Counted from the first letter of the stretch, positions 17,999 through 27,337 are shown. The stretch is DNA of 52,555 nt from Chloroflexota bacterium (GCA_021795965.1 JAJYOU010000016.1:1-52555), one strand, 5' to 3'. The notes: a model not told the origin generated them from the sequence alone. Numbers and translations: made by a program.

Positions 17999-18243
17999 TA
18001 CCAGCCGGATTAATTGTAGTGGGGGGTCGAAAACTTTGAAGCATCTGCGAGGGCTGAAATAATTCTTCCAGTGAATGTAAGAACGAATGAATATCCCCTC
18101 TCCAAAGCAGAAAATTTTACCCGCCAGAAATGTCATGAGAAATTATGACGGGAAACTGCCAGATATCGAATAGAATCATTATCTCAGTATTCGTCTTTAT
18201 ACAGAGATTTCGAAGACTATTTGTCCTCATGAGGAGAAGAATT

Positions 18244-19086
18244 TTGAAACAAAATTCGATATTGGCTGTCCTCGCCCACCCGGACGACGAATCCTTCGGG
18301 ATGGGTGGCACGCTGGCGTTATATGCACAAAAAGGTTGGGATGTTTACCTTGTCTGTGCGACCAGGGGAGAAGCCGGGGAAGTGCGCCCGGAACATCTGG
18401 CAGGCTTCGCTTCCATTGCCGAACTGCGTGAAAGCGAACTCCTGTGCGCTGCCGCAAAACTTGGTTTGAAAAAAGTATTTTTCCTGGGATTCAGGGATTC
18501 TGGCATGCCCGGTTCGCCTGACAACCAGAATCCTGATGCACAGATTTCCCACTCCATCGATGAAGTGGCTGGCAAGGTGGTTGCCTACATCCGGGAACTC
18601 AGACCAAACGTGGTGCTAACTTTTGACCCGATTGGAGGTTACCGGCATCCCGACCATATCCATATCCACCAGGCTACCGTGCTGGCATTCGAAAGAGCCG
18701 GTGACCCGGCCTTCCACCCGGAATCAGGAGCGGTTTTTCAACCGGCAAGCTTGTATTTTCAGGTTCTCCCACACACATTCTTAAGATTAATGGTCAAACT
18801 GATGCCTCTCTTTGGGAAAAATCCGCACAAATTTGGGAGAAATGGCGATATTGACATGCAAGCAATCGCCGAAATCCATTTTCCTACCCATGTAAAAATT
18901 GACATCCGGACCATTCTTGACAAAAAAGAAGCAGCAGGGTCTTGTCATTCATCCCAGGGTGGACCATTATTCGCCAGAGGGATAGCCGGTTATTTCATAA
19001 AACGTTTGGGAGGAATAGAGGAATATATGCAGGCTCAACCCCCGGTTCAGCCGGGTTGGAAGGTCGCTGATGATTTCATTTCATAG
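18244..19086 (+). CDS. PIG-L (LmbE-like) family N-deacetylase
   Basis: A zinc-dependent deacetylase of the family that includes MshB, BshB and GlcNAc-PI de-N-acetylase. The metal-binding AHPDDE motif (His12, Asp14, Asp15) is close to the N terminus, and HPDHIHIH near residue 138 supplies the third ligand. CATRGEAGE is typical of the MshB/BshB branch. A TTG start at 18244 is proposed because AGGAG lies seven bases before it and the protein then begins at the usual place; an ATG at 18229 overlaps that ribosome-binding site. The substrate could be a low-molecular-weight thiol precursor or a sugar lipid. No thiol-synthesis partners are adjacent, so the substrate is open. Confidence 0.88.
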   Translation: MKQNSILAVLAHPDDESFGMGGTLALYAQKGWDVYLVCATRGEAGEVRPEHLAGFASIAELRESELLCAAAKLGLKKVFFLGFRDSGMPGSPDNQNPDAQISHSIDEVAGKVVAYIRELRPNVVLTFDPIGGYRHPDHIHIHQATVLAFERAGDPAFHPESGAVFQPASLYFQVLPHTFLRLMVKLMPLFGKNPHKFGRNGDIDMQAIAEIHFPTHVKIDIRTILDKKEAAGSCHSSQGGPLFARGIAGYFIKRLGGIEEYMQAQPPVQPGWKVADDFIS

Positions 19087-19204
19087 CGTTGGAATAATTC
19101 ACGTATTTAATTATCCCTCCCTCCTCATAATATGGGCAAATAATCCATTTTTCGCAACAATTTTCGTATAGCACAAGGTTTCCGCAGCCAAGGAAATGAC
19201 GTCT

Positions 19205-19233
19205 TTGACGCAACCCGGCAGCTGTACTATACT
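19205..19233 (+). promoter_or_regulatory. Predicted promoter for the aldehyde dehydrogenase gene
   Basis: TTGACG (19205..19210), 17-base spacer, TATACT (19228..19233): one mismatch in each box. It predicts a leader of about 100 bases before the ATG at 19338. The remaining interval from 19087 shows nothing else. Confidence 0.75.
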
Positions 19234-19337
19234 ATGGTCACCGATGATCGTCGCCAACGAAGCTGTTTTTTTTGTGAAGGGTCATCCAATCATCGGAACA
19301 AACAATCCAATTTTTTCAATGTTCAGGAGACAACCAA

Positions 19338-20915
19338 ATGGCAGGTTTTAAACTCACTTATGCAACGATGTATAACCCACCCGAGGAATTGCACACTCAT
19401 TTTGACAATTCCATTGCGAAATTAAAAGCAAACCTTGGTAAAGAATACTCCATGATCATCAACGGCAAGGATGTCTTTGCCGATGAAAAATTTGAAGACC
19501 GAACCCCGATCGATACCAGTATGGTACTTGCCGTTATGCAAAAAGGAAATGAGAAGCATGCCGCCCAGGCAATGGCTGCGGCGCGGAAAGCCTTCCCAAG
19601 CTGGAGCCACACTCCCTGGCAGGAGAGAATCAGGCTGCTGCGAAAAGTTTCCGAGTTGCTTGATGACAGACTGACCGAAATGGGCGCAGTCATGTCCATG
19701 GAAGTTGGGAAAAATCGGATGGAATCCATGGGGGATGTCGCCGAAACTGCTGACCTGATCCGTTATTCATGCCAGATGATGGAAGAAAATGACGGATTTG
19801 TCAAAGCCATGGGAAAAGACCCCCTCCCCAATCACGATGTCACCAACATTTCTGTCCTTAGACCTTACGGCGTTTGGCTTGTAGTCAGCCCGTTCAACTT
19901 TCCTTTTGCCCTGACAGGAGGCCCCGCTGGGGCTGCCTTAGCCGCAGGGAATACCGTCGTCCTGAAACCCGCCTCGGATACTCCTTTTATTGTCCACATG
20001 CTGGCATCTGCTTTCCGTGATGCAGGACTGCCAGATGGTGTGGTGAACTTTGTGACCGGTCCAGGGAGAACGCTTGGATCAGCACTGGTGAACAGCCCAG
20101 AAGTGGATGGCGTAACCTTCACTGGATCATATGACGTGGGCATGAAGATGTTCCGCGATTTTGCCAACGGTAGATATGTCCGCCCGATGGTGCTGGAACT
20201 GGGCGGGAAAAACCCGACCATTGTCACGAAGGATGCCAACCTGGAAGATGCTGCCCAGGGAATTGTGCGATCAGCCTTTGGTCTGCAGGGACAAAAATGC
20301 TCCGCTGGCAGCCGGGTTTATATCCAGGAAGATGTCTACGACGCGCTGGTTCCGAAGTTGAAGGAATTAACCGAAAAACTTTCCATCGGCGATCCAACCG
20401 AACGCAAAGTGTTCCTCGGACCGGTGATCAACAAGTCTTCTTACGAGGATTTCCAGAATTTTAACAGTGAGCTGATGAAATCAGGAAAACTTCTGACAGG
20501 CGGTCATATTTTGACAAGAGGTGATTTAGCGAAGGGTTACTACTGTGAGCCGACTTTATACACCGATTTGCCTTACAGTCACCGGCTCTGGAAGCACGAA
20601 ATGTTCGTGCCCATTACGACCATTGGAAAGTTTAAAACTCTGGAAGAAGCCATGGCGATGGCAAATGATGTGGATTACGGTCTAACCGCTGGTATTTACG
20701 GGTCCGAATCAGACGCGGAATATTTCTTCGATAAAATCGAAGCGGGTGTGACTTATGCCAACCGTCCACAGGGATCAACCACTGGTGCCTGGCCGGGATT
20801 CCAACCCTTCGGCGGCTGGAAAGGCTCTGGATCGAGCGGTAAGAACGGCGGCGGATTACATTATGTTCAACTCTATATGCACGAACAAATCCGCACGATG
20901 GTACGACCCAAATAA
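19338..20915 (+). CDS. Delta-1-pyrroline-5-carboxylate dehydrogenase-like aldehyde dehydrogenase
   Basis: A 525-residue NAD(P)-dependent aldehyde dehydrogenase. Glu287 in LELGGKNP and the nucleophile Cys321 in GLQGQKCSAGSR are the catalytic pair. The VVSPFNFPFALTGG segment and the N-terminal extension (about 35 residues before INGK) are typical of the L-glutamate gamma-semialdehyde (proline catabolism) branch, PruA/RocA. It would oxidise glutamate semialdehyde to glutamate in the cytoplasm. No proline dehydrogenase lies next to it, so a different aldehyde substrate is possible. AGGAGA before the ATG and a near-consensus promoter indicate its own transcription unit. Confidence 0.88.
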   Translation: MAGFKLTYATMYNPPEELHTHFDNSIAKLKANLGKEYSMIINGKDVFADEKFEDRTPIDTSMVLAVMQKGNEKHAAQAMAAARKAFPSWSHTPWQERIRLLRKVSELLDDRLTEMGAVMSMEVGKNRMESMGDVAETADLIRYSCQMMEENDGFVKAMGKDPLPNHDVTNISVLRPYGVWLVVSPFNFPFALTGGPAGAALAAGNTVVLKPASDTPFIVHMLASAFRDAGLPDGVVNFVTGPGRTLGSALVNSPEVDGVTFTGSYDVGMKMFRDFANGRYVRPMVLELGGKNPTIVTKDANLEDAAQGIVRSAFGLQGQKCSAGSRVYIQEDVYDALVPKLKELTEKLSIGDPTERKVFLGPVINKSSYEDFQNFNSELMKSGKLLTGGHILTRGDLAKGYYCEPTLYTDLPYSHRLWKHEMFVPITTIGKFKTLEEAMAMANDVDYGLTAGIYGSESDAEYFFDKIEAGVTYANRPQGSTTGAWPGFQPFGGWKGSGSSGKNGGGLHYVQLYMHEQIRTMVRPK

Positions 20916-20927
20916 TTAATTAATATT

Positions 20928-20961
20928 AATTGCCCCTTCCCAAAACTGAGAAGGGGCAATT
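20928..20961. terminator. Strong hairpin after the aldehyde dehydrogenase gene
   Basis: A 12-base-pair stem AATTGCCCCTTC / GAAGGGGCAATT with a 10-base loop, 13 bases after the stop. The forward tail is CAAAAAAAC, without a T run. It could act as a weak terminator or as an mRNA 3'-end stabiliser. Confidence 0.5.
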
Positions 20962-20972
20962 CAAAAAAACTC

Positions 20973-21734
20973 ATGCCCTGGAACCCAAATCAATACCACA
21001 AATTCCAAGCCGAAAGGTCCGCCCCCTTCGAAGATTTATTAAAGCTGGTGGAACCACGGTCAAATATTACTGCCGCCGATTTAGGCTGCGGTACAGGCGA
21101 ACTTACCCTTCACCTGGCTGATTTGATTCCTGACAGCCAGGTCACTGGAATCGACCTTTCTCCCCAGATGCTGGAAAAAGCTCAAAAGCTGGAAAGGCCA
21201 GGCTTGAGATTTCTCTCTGGCGACCAAAGTGACCTGGGTGGGAACTGGGACCTGATATTCAGTAATGCCGCACTACAATGGAGCGAGGATCATCCAACCC
21301 TGATCAGCAACCTGTTCAATCTGCTTAACCCGGGAGGACAGATTGTGGTCCAGGTGCCATCGAACCATAAGCACATTTCGCAGCGGTTGATCGCTGAAAC
21401 TGCGCAGGAAGAACCTTTCCGGACGTACCTGAATTCTTACGTTCGAATTTCCCCGGTTTTACCTATCGATGATTACGCGACTCTGTTTTATCATCTGGGC
21501 GCAGAAAATATCATCGTTTTTGAAAAAATCTACGGCCATGTTCTGGAAAATGCCGCTGCGGTTTTGGAGTGGGTTTCCGGTACCGTCCTGGTTCCATATT
21601 TTGAGCGTCTCGGAGTTCACAAAGATTCGTTTCTGGCTGTTCTAAGAAAGAAATTCGAGAAAAATATGCCAGGCAATCCTGTTTTTTATCCTTTCAGACG
21701 AACTTTTTTCTCCGCACGAAAACGAAGCCGGTAA
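20973..21734 (+). CDS. Class I SAM methyltransferase, trans-aconitate 2-methyltransferase-like
   Basis: A 253-residue Rossmann-fold methyltransferase. It begins MPWNPNQYHKFQAERSAPF, matching the W-x-P-x-x-Y-x-x-F-x-x-x-R-x-x-P start of Tam. Motif I is AADLGCGTGEL, the acidic loop GIDLSPQMLEKA follows, and SNAALQWSEDH is the Tam-type post-I segment. Tam methylates trans-aconitate, removing an aconitase inhibitor formed from cis-aconitate. The start has no clear ribosome-binding site because the preceding hairpin occupies the space, so translation or the start codon is uncertain. A two-helix membrane protein follows after two bases. Confidence 0.8.
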   Translation: MPWNPNQYHKFQAERSAPFEDLLKLVEPRSNITAADLGCGTGELTLHLADLIPDSQVTGIDLSPQMLEKAQKLERPGLRFLSGDQSDLGGNWDLIFSNAALQWSEDHPTLISNLFNLLNPGGQIVVQVPSNHKHISQRLIAETAQEEPFRTYLNSYVRISPVLPIDDYATLFYHLGAENIIVFEKIYGHVLENAAAVLEWVSGTVLVPYFERLGVHKDSFLAVLRKKFEKNMPGNPVFYPFRRTFFSARKRSR

Positions 21735-21736
21735 TC

Positions 21737-22027
21737 ATGGATGATGAAGAAATTGAAAATGCAGTAGAAAATGAAAATGATGATACACGAGGATCGTTTA
21801 TCAATCGGATTGGAACATTTTTCATCCTTCTAGGCATATTGATCATCATTTTGTTTATTGCCTCTGACATGGGCTCAGAAACCTATTTCAGCTATTTTTA
21901 TGTTGGAGGAATTTTACTGATCATCGGATTTATTCTCAAGAGAACCAGCCCTCCCCCACCCTCTGCGAACGCTCGCTTCGAAATGATTCGAAATTTCAAA
22001 AAGAGACGCCGCGAGGGGAAAAGGTAA
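21737..22027 (+). CDS. Small two-helix membrane protein, unknown function
   Basis: A 96-residue protein. It has a very acidic N terminus (DDEEIENAVENENDD), two hydrophobic helices (about 26-43 and 52-68) separated by a short polar turn, a PPPP stretch and a strongly basic tail (KKRRREGKR). By the positive-inside rule both ends would be cytoplasmic for the tail and ambiguous for the head. It follows the methyltransferase with a two-base gap and is probably co-transcribed. No family is recognised. Confidence 0.7.
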   Translation: MDDEEIENAVENENDDTRGSFINRIGTFFILLGILIIILFIASDMGSETYFSYFYVGGILLIIGFILKRTSPPPPSANARFEMIRNFKKRRREGKR

Positions 22028-22108
22028 ACCAGCTACCCAGGCTTCGCTGAATCAAATTATTGCCTTTTTCTTTCCCTGAAACTCCAATTCATCTTAAAAG
22101 GTTTACAG

Positions 22109-23011
22109 ATGTCGAAAATACTGTCGCTTCAAGAAGCAATCCGAAATTATGTCAATGACGGAGATTTGGTTTACGCTGCCGGGTTCACCCATCTGATCCC
22201 ATTTGCAGCGGGTCATGAAATCATCCGGCAACACAAAAAAAACTTAATCCTAGCAAGAGCAACCCCGGACCTGATTTATGACCAGTTGGTGGCTGCTGGA
22301 TGCGCAAAAAAAGTCATTTTTTCCTACATGGGCAATCCGGGGGTTGGATCACTCCGAATGATTCGATCCGCCATTGAAAAAGGTGAACTCGAATGGGAGG
22401 AATATTCCCATTTTGGCATGATTACGCGATTACAGGCTGCTGCTTCTGGTCTTCCATTTCTACCCATGAATCAAACCGCTGCCACCGATTTGGAAAGAAA
22501 CAACCCTCTCATTAAGCGTGTTCAAGATCCGTATTCCGGACGGGAAGTAATTACTGTGCCGCCGCTAGCGCCGGACGTGGCGATTGTTCACGTTCAACGC
22601 TGTGACAAAAATGGAAATGCCCACCTCTGGGGCATTATCGGCGAACAAAAGGAAGTGGCATTTGCAGCCAAAAAAGTCATTCTGACGACCGAAGAAATTG
22701 TCGACGAAGCAATTATCCGCTCTGACCCCAACCGGACCCTGATTCCTGGGTTTATCGTCCAGGCAATTTGCCTTGTCCCTCACGCCGCTCATCCAAGCTA
22801 CGCCCAGGGTTATTATGACCGGGATAACGAGTTTTACCTGAGCTGGGATAAAATCAGCGAATCTCCGGAAGCCATCAAAAAATATTTGGATGAATGGGTG
22901 TTCGGTGTTGAAAACCGCGAAGAATACTGGCAAAAACTTGGAGCTGAAAAACAGGCACTACTGCAGGTCAATCCAAGATTAAGCGAAGCCATTAATTATG
23001 GCGATTACTAA
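22109..23011 (+). CDS. CoA-transferase family I, subunit A (glutaconate/IpdA-like)
   Basis: A 300-residue CoA-transferase alpha-type subunit. The start LQEAIRNYVNDGDLVYAAGF resembles GctA and IpdA/AtoD-like proteins, and a VPPLAPDVAIVHVQRCDKNGNAHLWG segment is the characteristic core, followed by KVILTTEEIVDE. These enzymes move CoA between carboxylic acids; some relatives (IpdAB) act as hydrolases. The beta-like subunit is at 23957..24718, separated by a hydrolase gene. AAAAGG seven bases before the ATG supports the start. The substrate cannot be deduced. Confidence 0.88.
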   Translation: MSKILSLQEAIRNYVNDGDLVYAAGFTHLIPFAAGHEIIRQHKKNLILARATPDLIYDQLVAAGCAKKVIFSYMGNPGVGSLRMIRSAIEKGELEWEEYSHFGMITRLQAAASGLPFLPMNQTAATDLERNNPLIKRVQDPYSGREVITVPPLAPDVAIVHVQRCDKNGNAHLWGIIGEQKEVAFAAKKVILTTEEIVDEAIIRSDPNRTLIPGFIVQAICLVPHAAHPSYAQGYYDRDNEFYLSWDKISESPEAIKKYLDEWVFGVENREEYWQKLGAEKQALLQVNPRLSEAINYGDY

Positions 23012-23041
23012 AGCTTAAAAATCTGGAAAAATTTCCAAACG

Positions 23042-23884
23042 ATGATCGAATTTACTGATTTCCAAGGTACAGGACCCGAATTTCACTTTCTGCACGCAAA
23101 TGGGTATCCACCGGCATGTTATCTGCCCTTGATCGACCTGATCAAGGAGAAATATCACGTCACGGGCATGCACCTGCGTCCATTATGGCCCGGGTCGAAA
23201 CCGAGCGAAATTTCATCCTGGCACCCATTTTCTGAAGATTTCCGAAATTTTCTGGCTGAACAAAACTTTGGTCCCATCATTGCTGCCGGTCATTCACTCG
23301 GGGCAGTGATTTCATTAAGGGCAGCCCTGAAATATCCATCCCTCTTCCGGGCATTAATTCTGATTGACCCGGTGATATTTTCGCCGCGCATGATCACATC
23401 CTACCGCTTGATTAATGCGGTCGGGTTGAGCGATAAGTTTCATCCCTGGATCAAAGGAGCATTGCGCAGAAGGCGTAAATTTGACAACCTGGATGCGCTT
23501 TTCAATGCCTACCGCAGAAAAAGCATATTCCATTACTTTAGTGATGAATCACTCTGGGCTTATATTCATGGAATTGCCAAACCTTCCAGCCAGGGAGGTT
23601 TTGAATTAACCTTTTCGCCTGAATGGGAAGCTCAAATTTATCACACCGGAATTTGGCCTGACATGGATCTCTGGAAAAATCTTCCTTCATTGAGTGTCCC
23701 CACCCTGATCATCCGTGGCTCTGAAACCGATACATTCCTGCCAGCTGCGGCAAGAAGAATCAAGCGGATTCGACCTGAAATCGTGATCACCAGTGTCAAA
23801 GAAGCAACCCACCTGGTGCCACTTGAAAAACCTCAAGAAACATTTGATATCATCCAAAATTTTCTTGCAACCCATTTAAAATAA
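23042..23884 (+). CDS. Alpha/beta-fold hydrolase
   Basis: A 280-residue alpha/beta hydrolase. The nucleophile Ser is in GHSLGA near residue 82; an LHANGYPP segment near residue 19 gives the oxyanion-hole region. LIIRGSETD supplies the acidic residue and EATHLVPLEKP the His near the C terminus. It may be an esterase, a thioesterase or a haloalkane/epoxide hydrolase relative. Its placement between the two halves of a CoA-transferase suggests activity on the same acyl compound, which is inference. No clear ribosome-binding site precedes the ATG at 23042. Confidence 0.85.
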   Translation: MIEFTDFQGTGPEFHFLHANGYPPACYLPLIDLIKEKYHVTGMHLRPLWPGSKPSEISSWHPFSEDFRNFLAEQNFGPIIAAGHSLGAVISLRAALKYPSLFRALILIDPVIFSPRMITSYRLINAVGLSDKFHPWIKGALRRRRKFDNLDALFNAYRRKSIFHYFSDESLWAYIHGIAKPSSQGGFELTFSPEWEAQIYHTGIWPDMDLWKNLPSLSVPTLIIRGSETDTFLPAAARRIKRIRPEIVITSVKEATHLVPLEKPQETFDIIQNFLATHLK

Positions 23885-23956
23885 TTTTCGATATCCTATC
23901 CATGATCCAATTTTGACCATGGTTCCAACACAAAAACACAGCCCAGGAGAATATTA

Positions 23957-24718
23957 ATGCCCGAGTTAACCTATACTTCCGCAGAATTAATGATTGTCAA
24001 TGCGGCGAGATTATTAAAAGACGGTGATGTTGTGTTCGTAGGCGTGGGACAACCAAACCTTGCCTGCAATCTGGCTAAACGCACCCATGCCCCCAACCTG
24101 ACGATGATTTATGAAGCAGGGGTGATTGGAGCTGAACCCTCGCGCCTGCCTCTCTCGATTGGTGATCCGACCCTGGTCAGCGGCGCCCTTTCAGTGGTAA
24201 GTATGTATGATATTTTCACCCTGTATCTACAGCGGGGAAATGTTGATGTTGGATTTTTGGGTGGAGCGCAAATCGATCGCTTTGGAAACATCAACGCCAC
24301 CATCGTGGGCAGCGATTATGCTCATCCCAAAGTGCGTTTGCCTGGTTCCGGCGGGGCGCAGGAGATCGCTGCCTGGGCGAACCGCTGCTACATCATGACC
24401 CCCCATCAAAAACGCAGGTTCCCTGAAAAAGTGGATTTTCTGACATCCGCAGGGTATTTATCAGGCAAAGGTGAACGAAATTTGGCGGGTTTGAGAGGTG
24501 CTGGCCCGATTGGGGTTGTGACCGATATTGGATTTATGGAACCGAACCAGGATGGTGAATTGATCCTGTCGGCTTTGCATCCCGGTAAAACTGTCGAGCA
24601 AGCCAGGGAAAACACTGGCTGGGACTTGATCATCTCCAAGAACCTGAAAATTACCGAACCCATCACCGATCTGGAATTGAAAATTTTGAGGGTCGACCTT
24701 GGTCAGACTGCAAGTTAG
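23957..24718 (+). CDS. CoA-transferase family I, subunit B (glutaconate/IpdB-like)
   Basis: A 253-residue partner of the subunit at 22109. The catalytic glutamate, Glu53, is in MIYEAGVIG, at almost the position of Glu54 in the glutaconate CoA-transferase beta subunit. GVGQPNLACNLAKRTHAP and the GGAQIDRFGNIN segment are typical. The retained glutamate suggests a true transferase, unlike IpdAB-type members that lack it (established for that branch, from memory). AGGAGA six bases before the ATG supports the start. The three genes from 22109 to 24718 are probably one operon. Confidence 0.9.
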   Translation: MPELTYTSAELMIVNAARLLKDGDVVFVGVGQPNLACNLAKRTHAPNLTMIYEAGVIGAEPSRLPLSIGDPTLVSGALSVVSMYDIFTLYLQRGNVDVGFLGGAQIDRFGNINATIVGSDYAHPKVRLPGSGGAQEIAAWANRCYIMTPHQKRRFPEKVDFLTSAGYLSGKGERNLAGLRGAGPIGVVTDIGFMEPNQDGELILSALHPGKTVEQARENTGWDLIISKNLKITEPITDLELKILRVDLGQTAS

Positions 24719-24890
24719 CCCAATTTTGATGAAGTGCTAGTTTTTTCGCAAATCGTCACTGTTTGTAAAGTTGGCGTGTTAAAAATAATAAATGTAAAAC
24801 ATGATAAATTTAGTTTAATTATTGTGAATATTCCTCTGGATTAATTCCGGGGCTTTATTAATAGCGTTGACAGGGTCATCTTTTTTTACC

Positions 24891-25373
24891 ATGAACCAAA
24901 AAATTGATCAATCCCACCAGCAAGAGGCATTGAATGTTGTAATGCTAAACTGTATGATCTGGTTGCTCATTTTAATTCTTGCGGGATGGCAGGAGGAACC
25001 GCTTTCGGGTGGTTATCAGCTTCAAACCCTGGCGAGTGGTACCAATTTAATCTGGGGCACGATCATTTCCTCGTTCATTATTGGAATTTTTCATGTTTTC
25101 AATCCCGGAGCAATACTGATCCACACCGCAGGCATCATCCTGGCGGGTTTATTTCCCGCATTCCCTTTTGTCTTGACTCGACAATTATGGTCGTCAACAG
25201 GTTTGCACATTAGCTGGAACTTCCCGGAGGGTGCGGTGTTTGGTTACTCTGTGAGTGGATTAAGGACTTACCGTTTGATCAGCCAAATTTCGCAGGGTCC
25301 CGAACTCTGGACTGGAAGTTTTTTTTGCCCGGAAGCCGGTTTAATTGTGGTTCCCGCTCTTTTATTCGGGTAA
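24891..25373 (+). pseudogene. CPBP (CAAX/Rce1-like) intramembrane protease, truncated and degenerate
   Basis: The C-terminal half of the CPBP/ABI family is recognisable: GWQEEPLSGGYQLQ stands where EExxxRG is expected, SFIIGIFHVFNPGA carries the second-motif His, LHISWNFPEGAVFG is the third motif, and PEAGLIVVPALLFG is the usual end. About half the normal length is missing at the N terminus, and the Arg of motif I is Gly. The upstream 170 bases are AT-rich and hold no recognisable remainder. The start at 24891 is the second ATG of the frame. It reads as a decaying gene; an inactive membrane protein is possible. The next gene begins 59 bases after its stop. Confidence 0.6.
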
Positions 25374-25432
25374 AAACTGGTTTACCTTTTCATCAAATCA
25401 AATTTCTGAATTACCTTAATGGACAAAACCGC

Positions 25433-26446
25433 ATGAGCATTGAAGTTTTAGTTACCGTCCCGTTTTCCGAAACTCTTATCCGCAAAATGTCATCGATTTC
25501 TCCCAAGGTGAACATTTCGGCGTTCAACGCCCAATCTATTCATGACATCCCAACTGAGGTCTGGAATAAAATTGAAATTCTTTACACGGGGAATATCCTG
25601 CCTTTGCCGGAAATAGTCCCCAATTTAAGCTGGATCCAGTTTCATTTTGCAGGGATTGACCGGTACCTGGAGGAGCCAATCGTAAAAAAACCAGGAATTC
25701 AAATCACCACCCTGAGCGGTGCCGCCGCTCCTCAAATTGCAGAACACGTCCTGGCGATGATGCTCGCAATGAGTCGAAAATTGCCCTCACTGCTCAACAA
25801 CCAGCGAAATTCTGGTTGGCCAAAAGATCGTTTTGACCGGTTCGAACCCTTTGAACTTAACGGGAGGACAGTCGGGATTATCGGTTATGGCAGCATAGGA
25901 CGACAAATTGCCAGACTCCTGCAACCTTTCGGTGTGGAAATACTGGCTACCAAACAAAATGTAATGGATCCACAAGACCATGGTTACATCCAGGAAGGTT
26001 TTGGGGATCGTGACGGAGACCTTGTCAAACGTTTATATCCACCCCAGGCTTTGAAATCCATGCTAAAAGAGTGCAATTTCGTGATTGTAACCGTCCCACT
26101 GACCAAACAGACCCTGAATTTGATCAATTCCAAGACCTTATCTGAATTGAAACCGGGTTCCTACCTGGTGGATATTTCCAGAGGTGGGATTGTAAACATC
26201 AACGATGTCATTGATGCATTAAAAAGTGGACAACTCTTCGGTGCTGCCCTGGATGTTTTCCCCGATGAACCACTTCCTCAGAACAGCCCGTTATGGCAAA
26301 CCCCAGGGATGATTATCAGCCCACATATTTCTGGGGGCAGCCAGTTTTACGACGAACGCGCAGCGAACTTGTTTGAGGAAAATCTTCAAAGGTATTTGAC
26401 AGGCTTGCCTTTATATAATTTGTTCGACCCGAATAGAGGATATTAA
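25433..26446 (+). CDS. D-isomer-specific 2-hydroxyacid dehydrogenase family protein
   Basis: A 337-residue NAD(P)-dependent dehydrogenase. The nucleotide-binding motif is GIIGYGSIGRQIA near residue 145. The catalytic residues are Arg in VDISRGGIVN, Glu in the DVFPDEPLP segment and His in SPHISGGS, all in the expected order. It would reduce a 2-oxoacid (glyoxylate, hydroxypyruvate or similar); the substrate is not fixed. A start at 25433 is preferred to the open frame at 25325, which overlaps the upstream gene. HAD hydrolase and membrane-protein genes follow in the same direction. Confidence 0.9.
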   Translation: MSIEVLVTVPFSETLIRKMSSISPKVNISAFNAQSIHDIPTEVWNKIEILYTGNILPLPEIVPNLSWIQFHFAGIDRYLEEPIVKKPGIQITTLSGAAAPQIAEHVLAMMLAMSRKLPSLLNNQRNSGWPKDRFDRFEPFELNGRTVGIIGYGSIGRQIARLLQPFGVEILATKQNVMDPQDHGYIQEGFGDRDGDLVKRLYPPQALKSMLKECNFVIVTVPLTKQTLNLINSKTLSELKPGSYLVDISRGGIVNINDVIDALKSGQLFGAALDVFPDEPLPQNSPLWQTPGMIISPHISGGSQFYDERAANLFEENLQRYLTGLPLYNLFDPNRGY

Positions 26447-26456
26447 AAATCCTGGA

Positions 26457-27206
26457 ATGAAAAAACAGCTGATCAAGGCAGTGTTATTCGATCTTGGGGA
26501 TACTCTCATGTATTCCCCTGATGCCTGGGGACCGGTTTTTGAACGAGCCGGCAGGAAACTTGAAGACTCCCTTTGCCAGAATAAGGTCAAGGTTGCCTGC
26601 GATAATTTTTACCTGGAGTTTCTTAAGCAGCTTGATCTTTATTATGAGGATCGTGAGAGGAATTTAATCGAGATCAGCGTAATGAGCATGCTCCAAAATT
26701 TACTGGCAGATCGGGGAATGGGGTGGGTTCCTGAATCCATATTGCGACAGGCGCTGGATGAATTTTACAAAGTCACTCAAATGAACTGGAAACTGGAACC
26801 TGACACCATTCCTATGCTGACCACACTGCAAAATGCAGGTTTGCACCTCGGATTAATTTCCAACGCCGGGGATCACCAGGATGTAATCCGGCTGGTCGAG
26901 CTATTCGATATCCGGAAATATTTTGATTTTGTCATCACTTCCGCCTCCTGCGGTTACCGGAAACCCCATCCTTATATGTTCGGGAGAGCACTGGAAAAAT
27001 GGAATCTTTTGCCAGACGAAGTCGCCATGGTTGGCGACCGTCTGGATGCTGATATCAGCGGGGCAAAACCTCTCGGCATTTTTTCCATCTGGATCAGGCG
27101 ACGAGAAGGGGATGCGCAGCTGGAACCCATTCAACCCGATGTTACCGTGGAATCGCTAAAGGAAGTTCCACCACTCATCATTGAACAGGCAACCGTTTCC
27201 AATTGA
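26457..27206 (+). CDS. HAD superfamily (subfamily IA) hydrolase
   Basis: A 249-residue HAD phosphatase with an alpha-helical C1 cap. Motif I reads FDLGDTL: the nucleophile Asp12 is present, but the usual second Asp (DxD) is Gly14 with Asp15 one place later, a variant seen in other HAD members. Motif II is LISNAGD, motif III the Lys in YRKPHPYMFG, and motif IV VGDRLDADISGAK. It starts ten bases after the dehydrogenase stop, so the two are probably co-transcribed. The substrate is unknown; phosphoglycolate-type substrates would suit the neighbour, but this is only suggestion. Confidence 0.85.
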   Translation: MKKQLIKAVLFDLGDTLMYSPDAWGPVFERAGRKLEDSLCQNKVKVACDNFYLEFLKQLDLYYEDRERNLIEISVMSMLQNLLADRGMGWVPESILRQALDEFYKVTQMNWKLEPDTIPMLTTLQNAGLHLGLISNAGDHQDVIRLVELFDIRKYFDFVITSASCGYRKPHPYMFGRALEKWNLLPDEVAMVGDRLDADISGAKPLGIFSIWIRRREGDAQLEPIQPDVTVESLKEVPPLIIEQATVSN

Positions 27207-27309
27207 TCCTTCTTCCTCTTTCCAGTCACAAGATTAAATCCAAATTTTTGTAACATTGTAGTCGGGTTACAAAATTACGGTTAATCCAAAATTGCGCTGC
27301 CTAACGAAG

Positions 27310-27315
27310 TATAAT
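27310..27315 (+). promoter_or_regulatory. Possible -10 box before the 451-residue membrane protein
   Basis: Perfect TATAAT 22 bases before the ATG at 27338 and ahead of the AAGGAG ribosome-binding site. No good -35 box lies at the right distance. Confidence 0.35.
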
Positions 27316-27337
27316 TAATCGAACCAAGGAGCAAATT

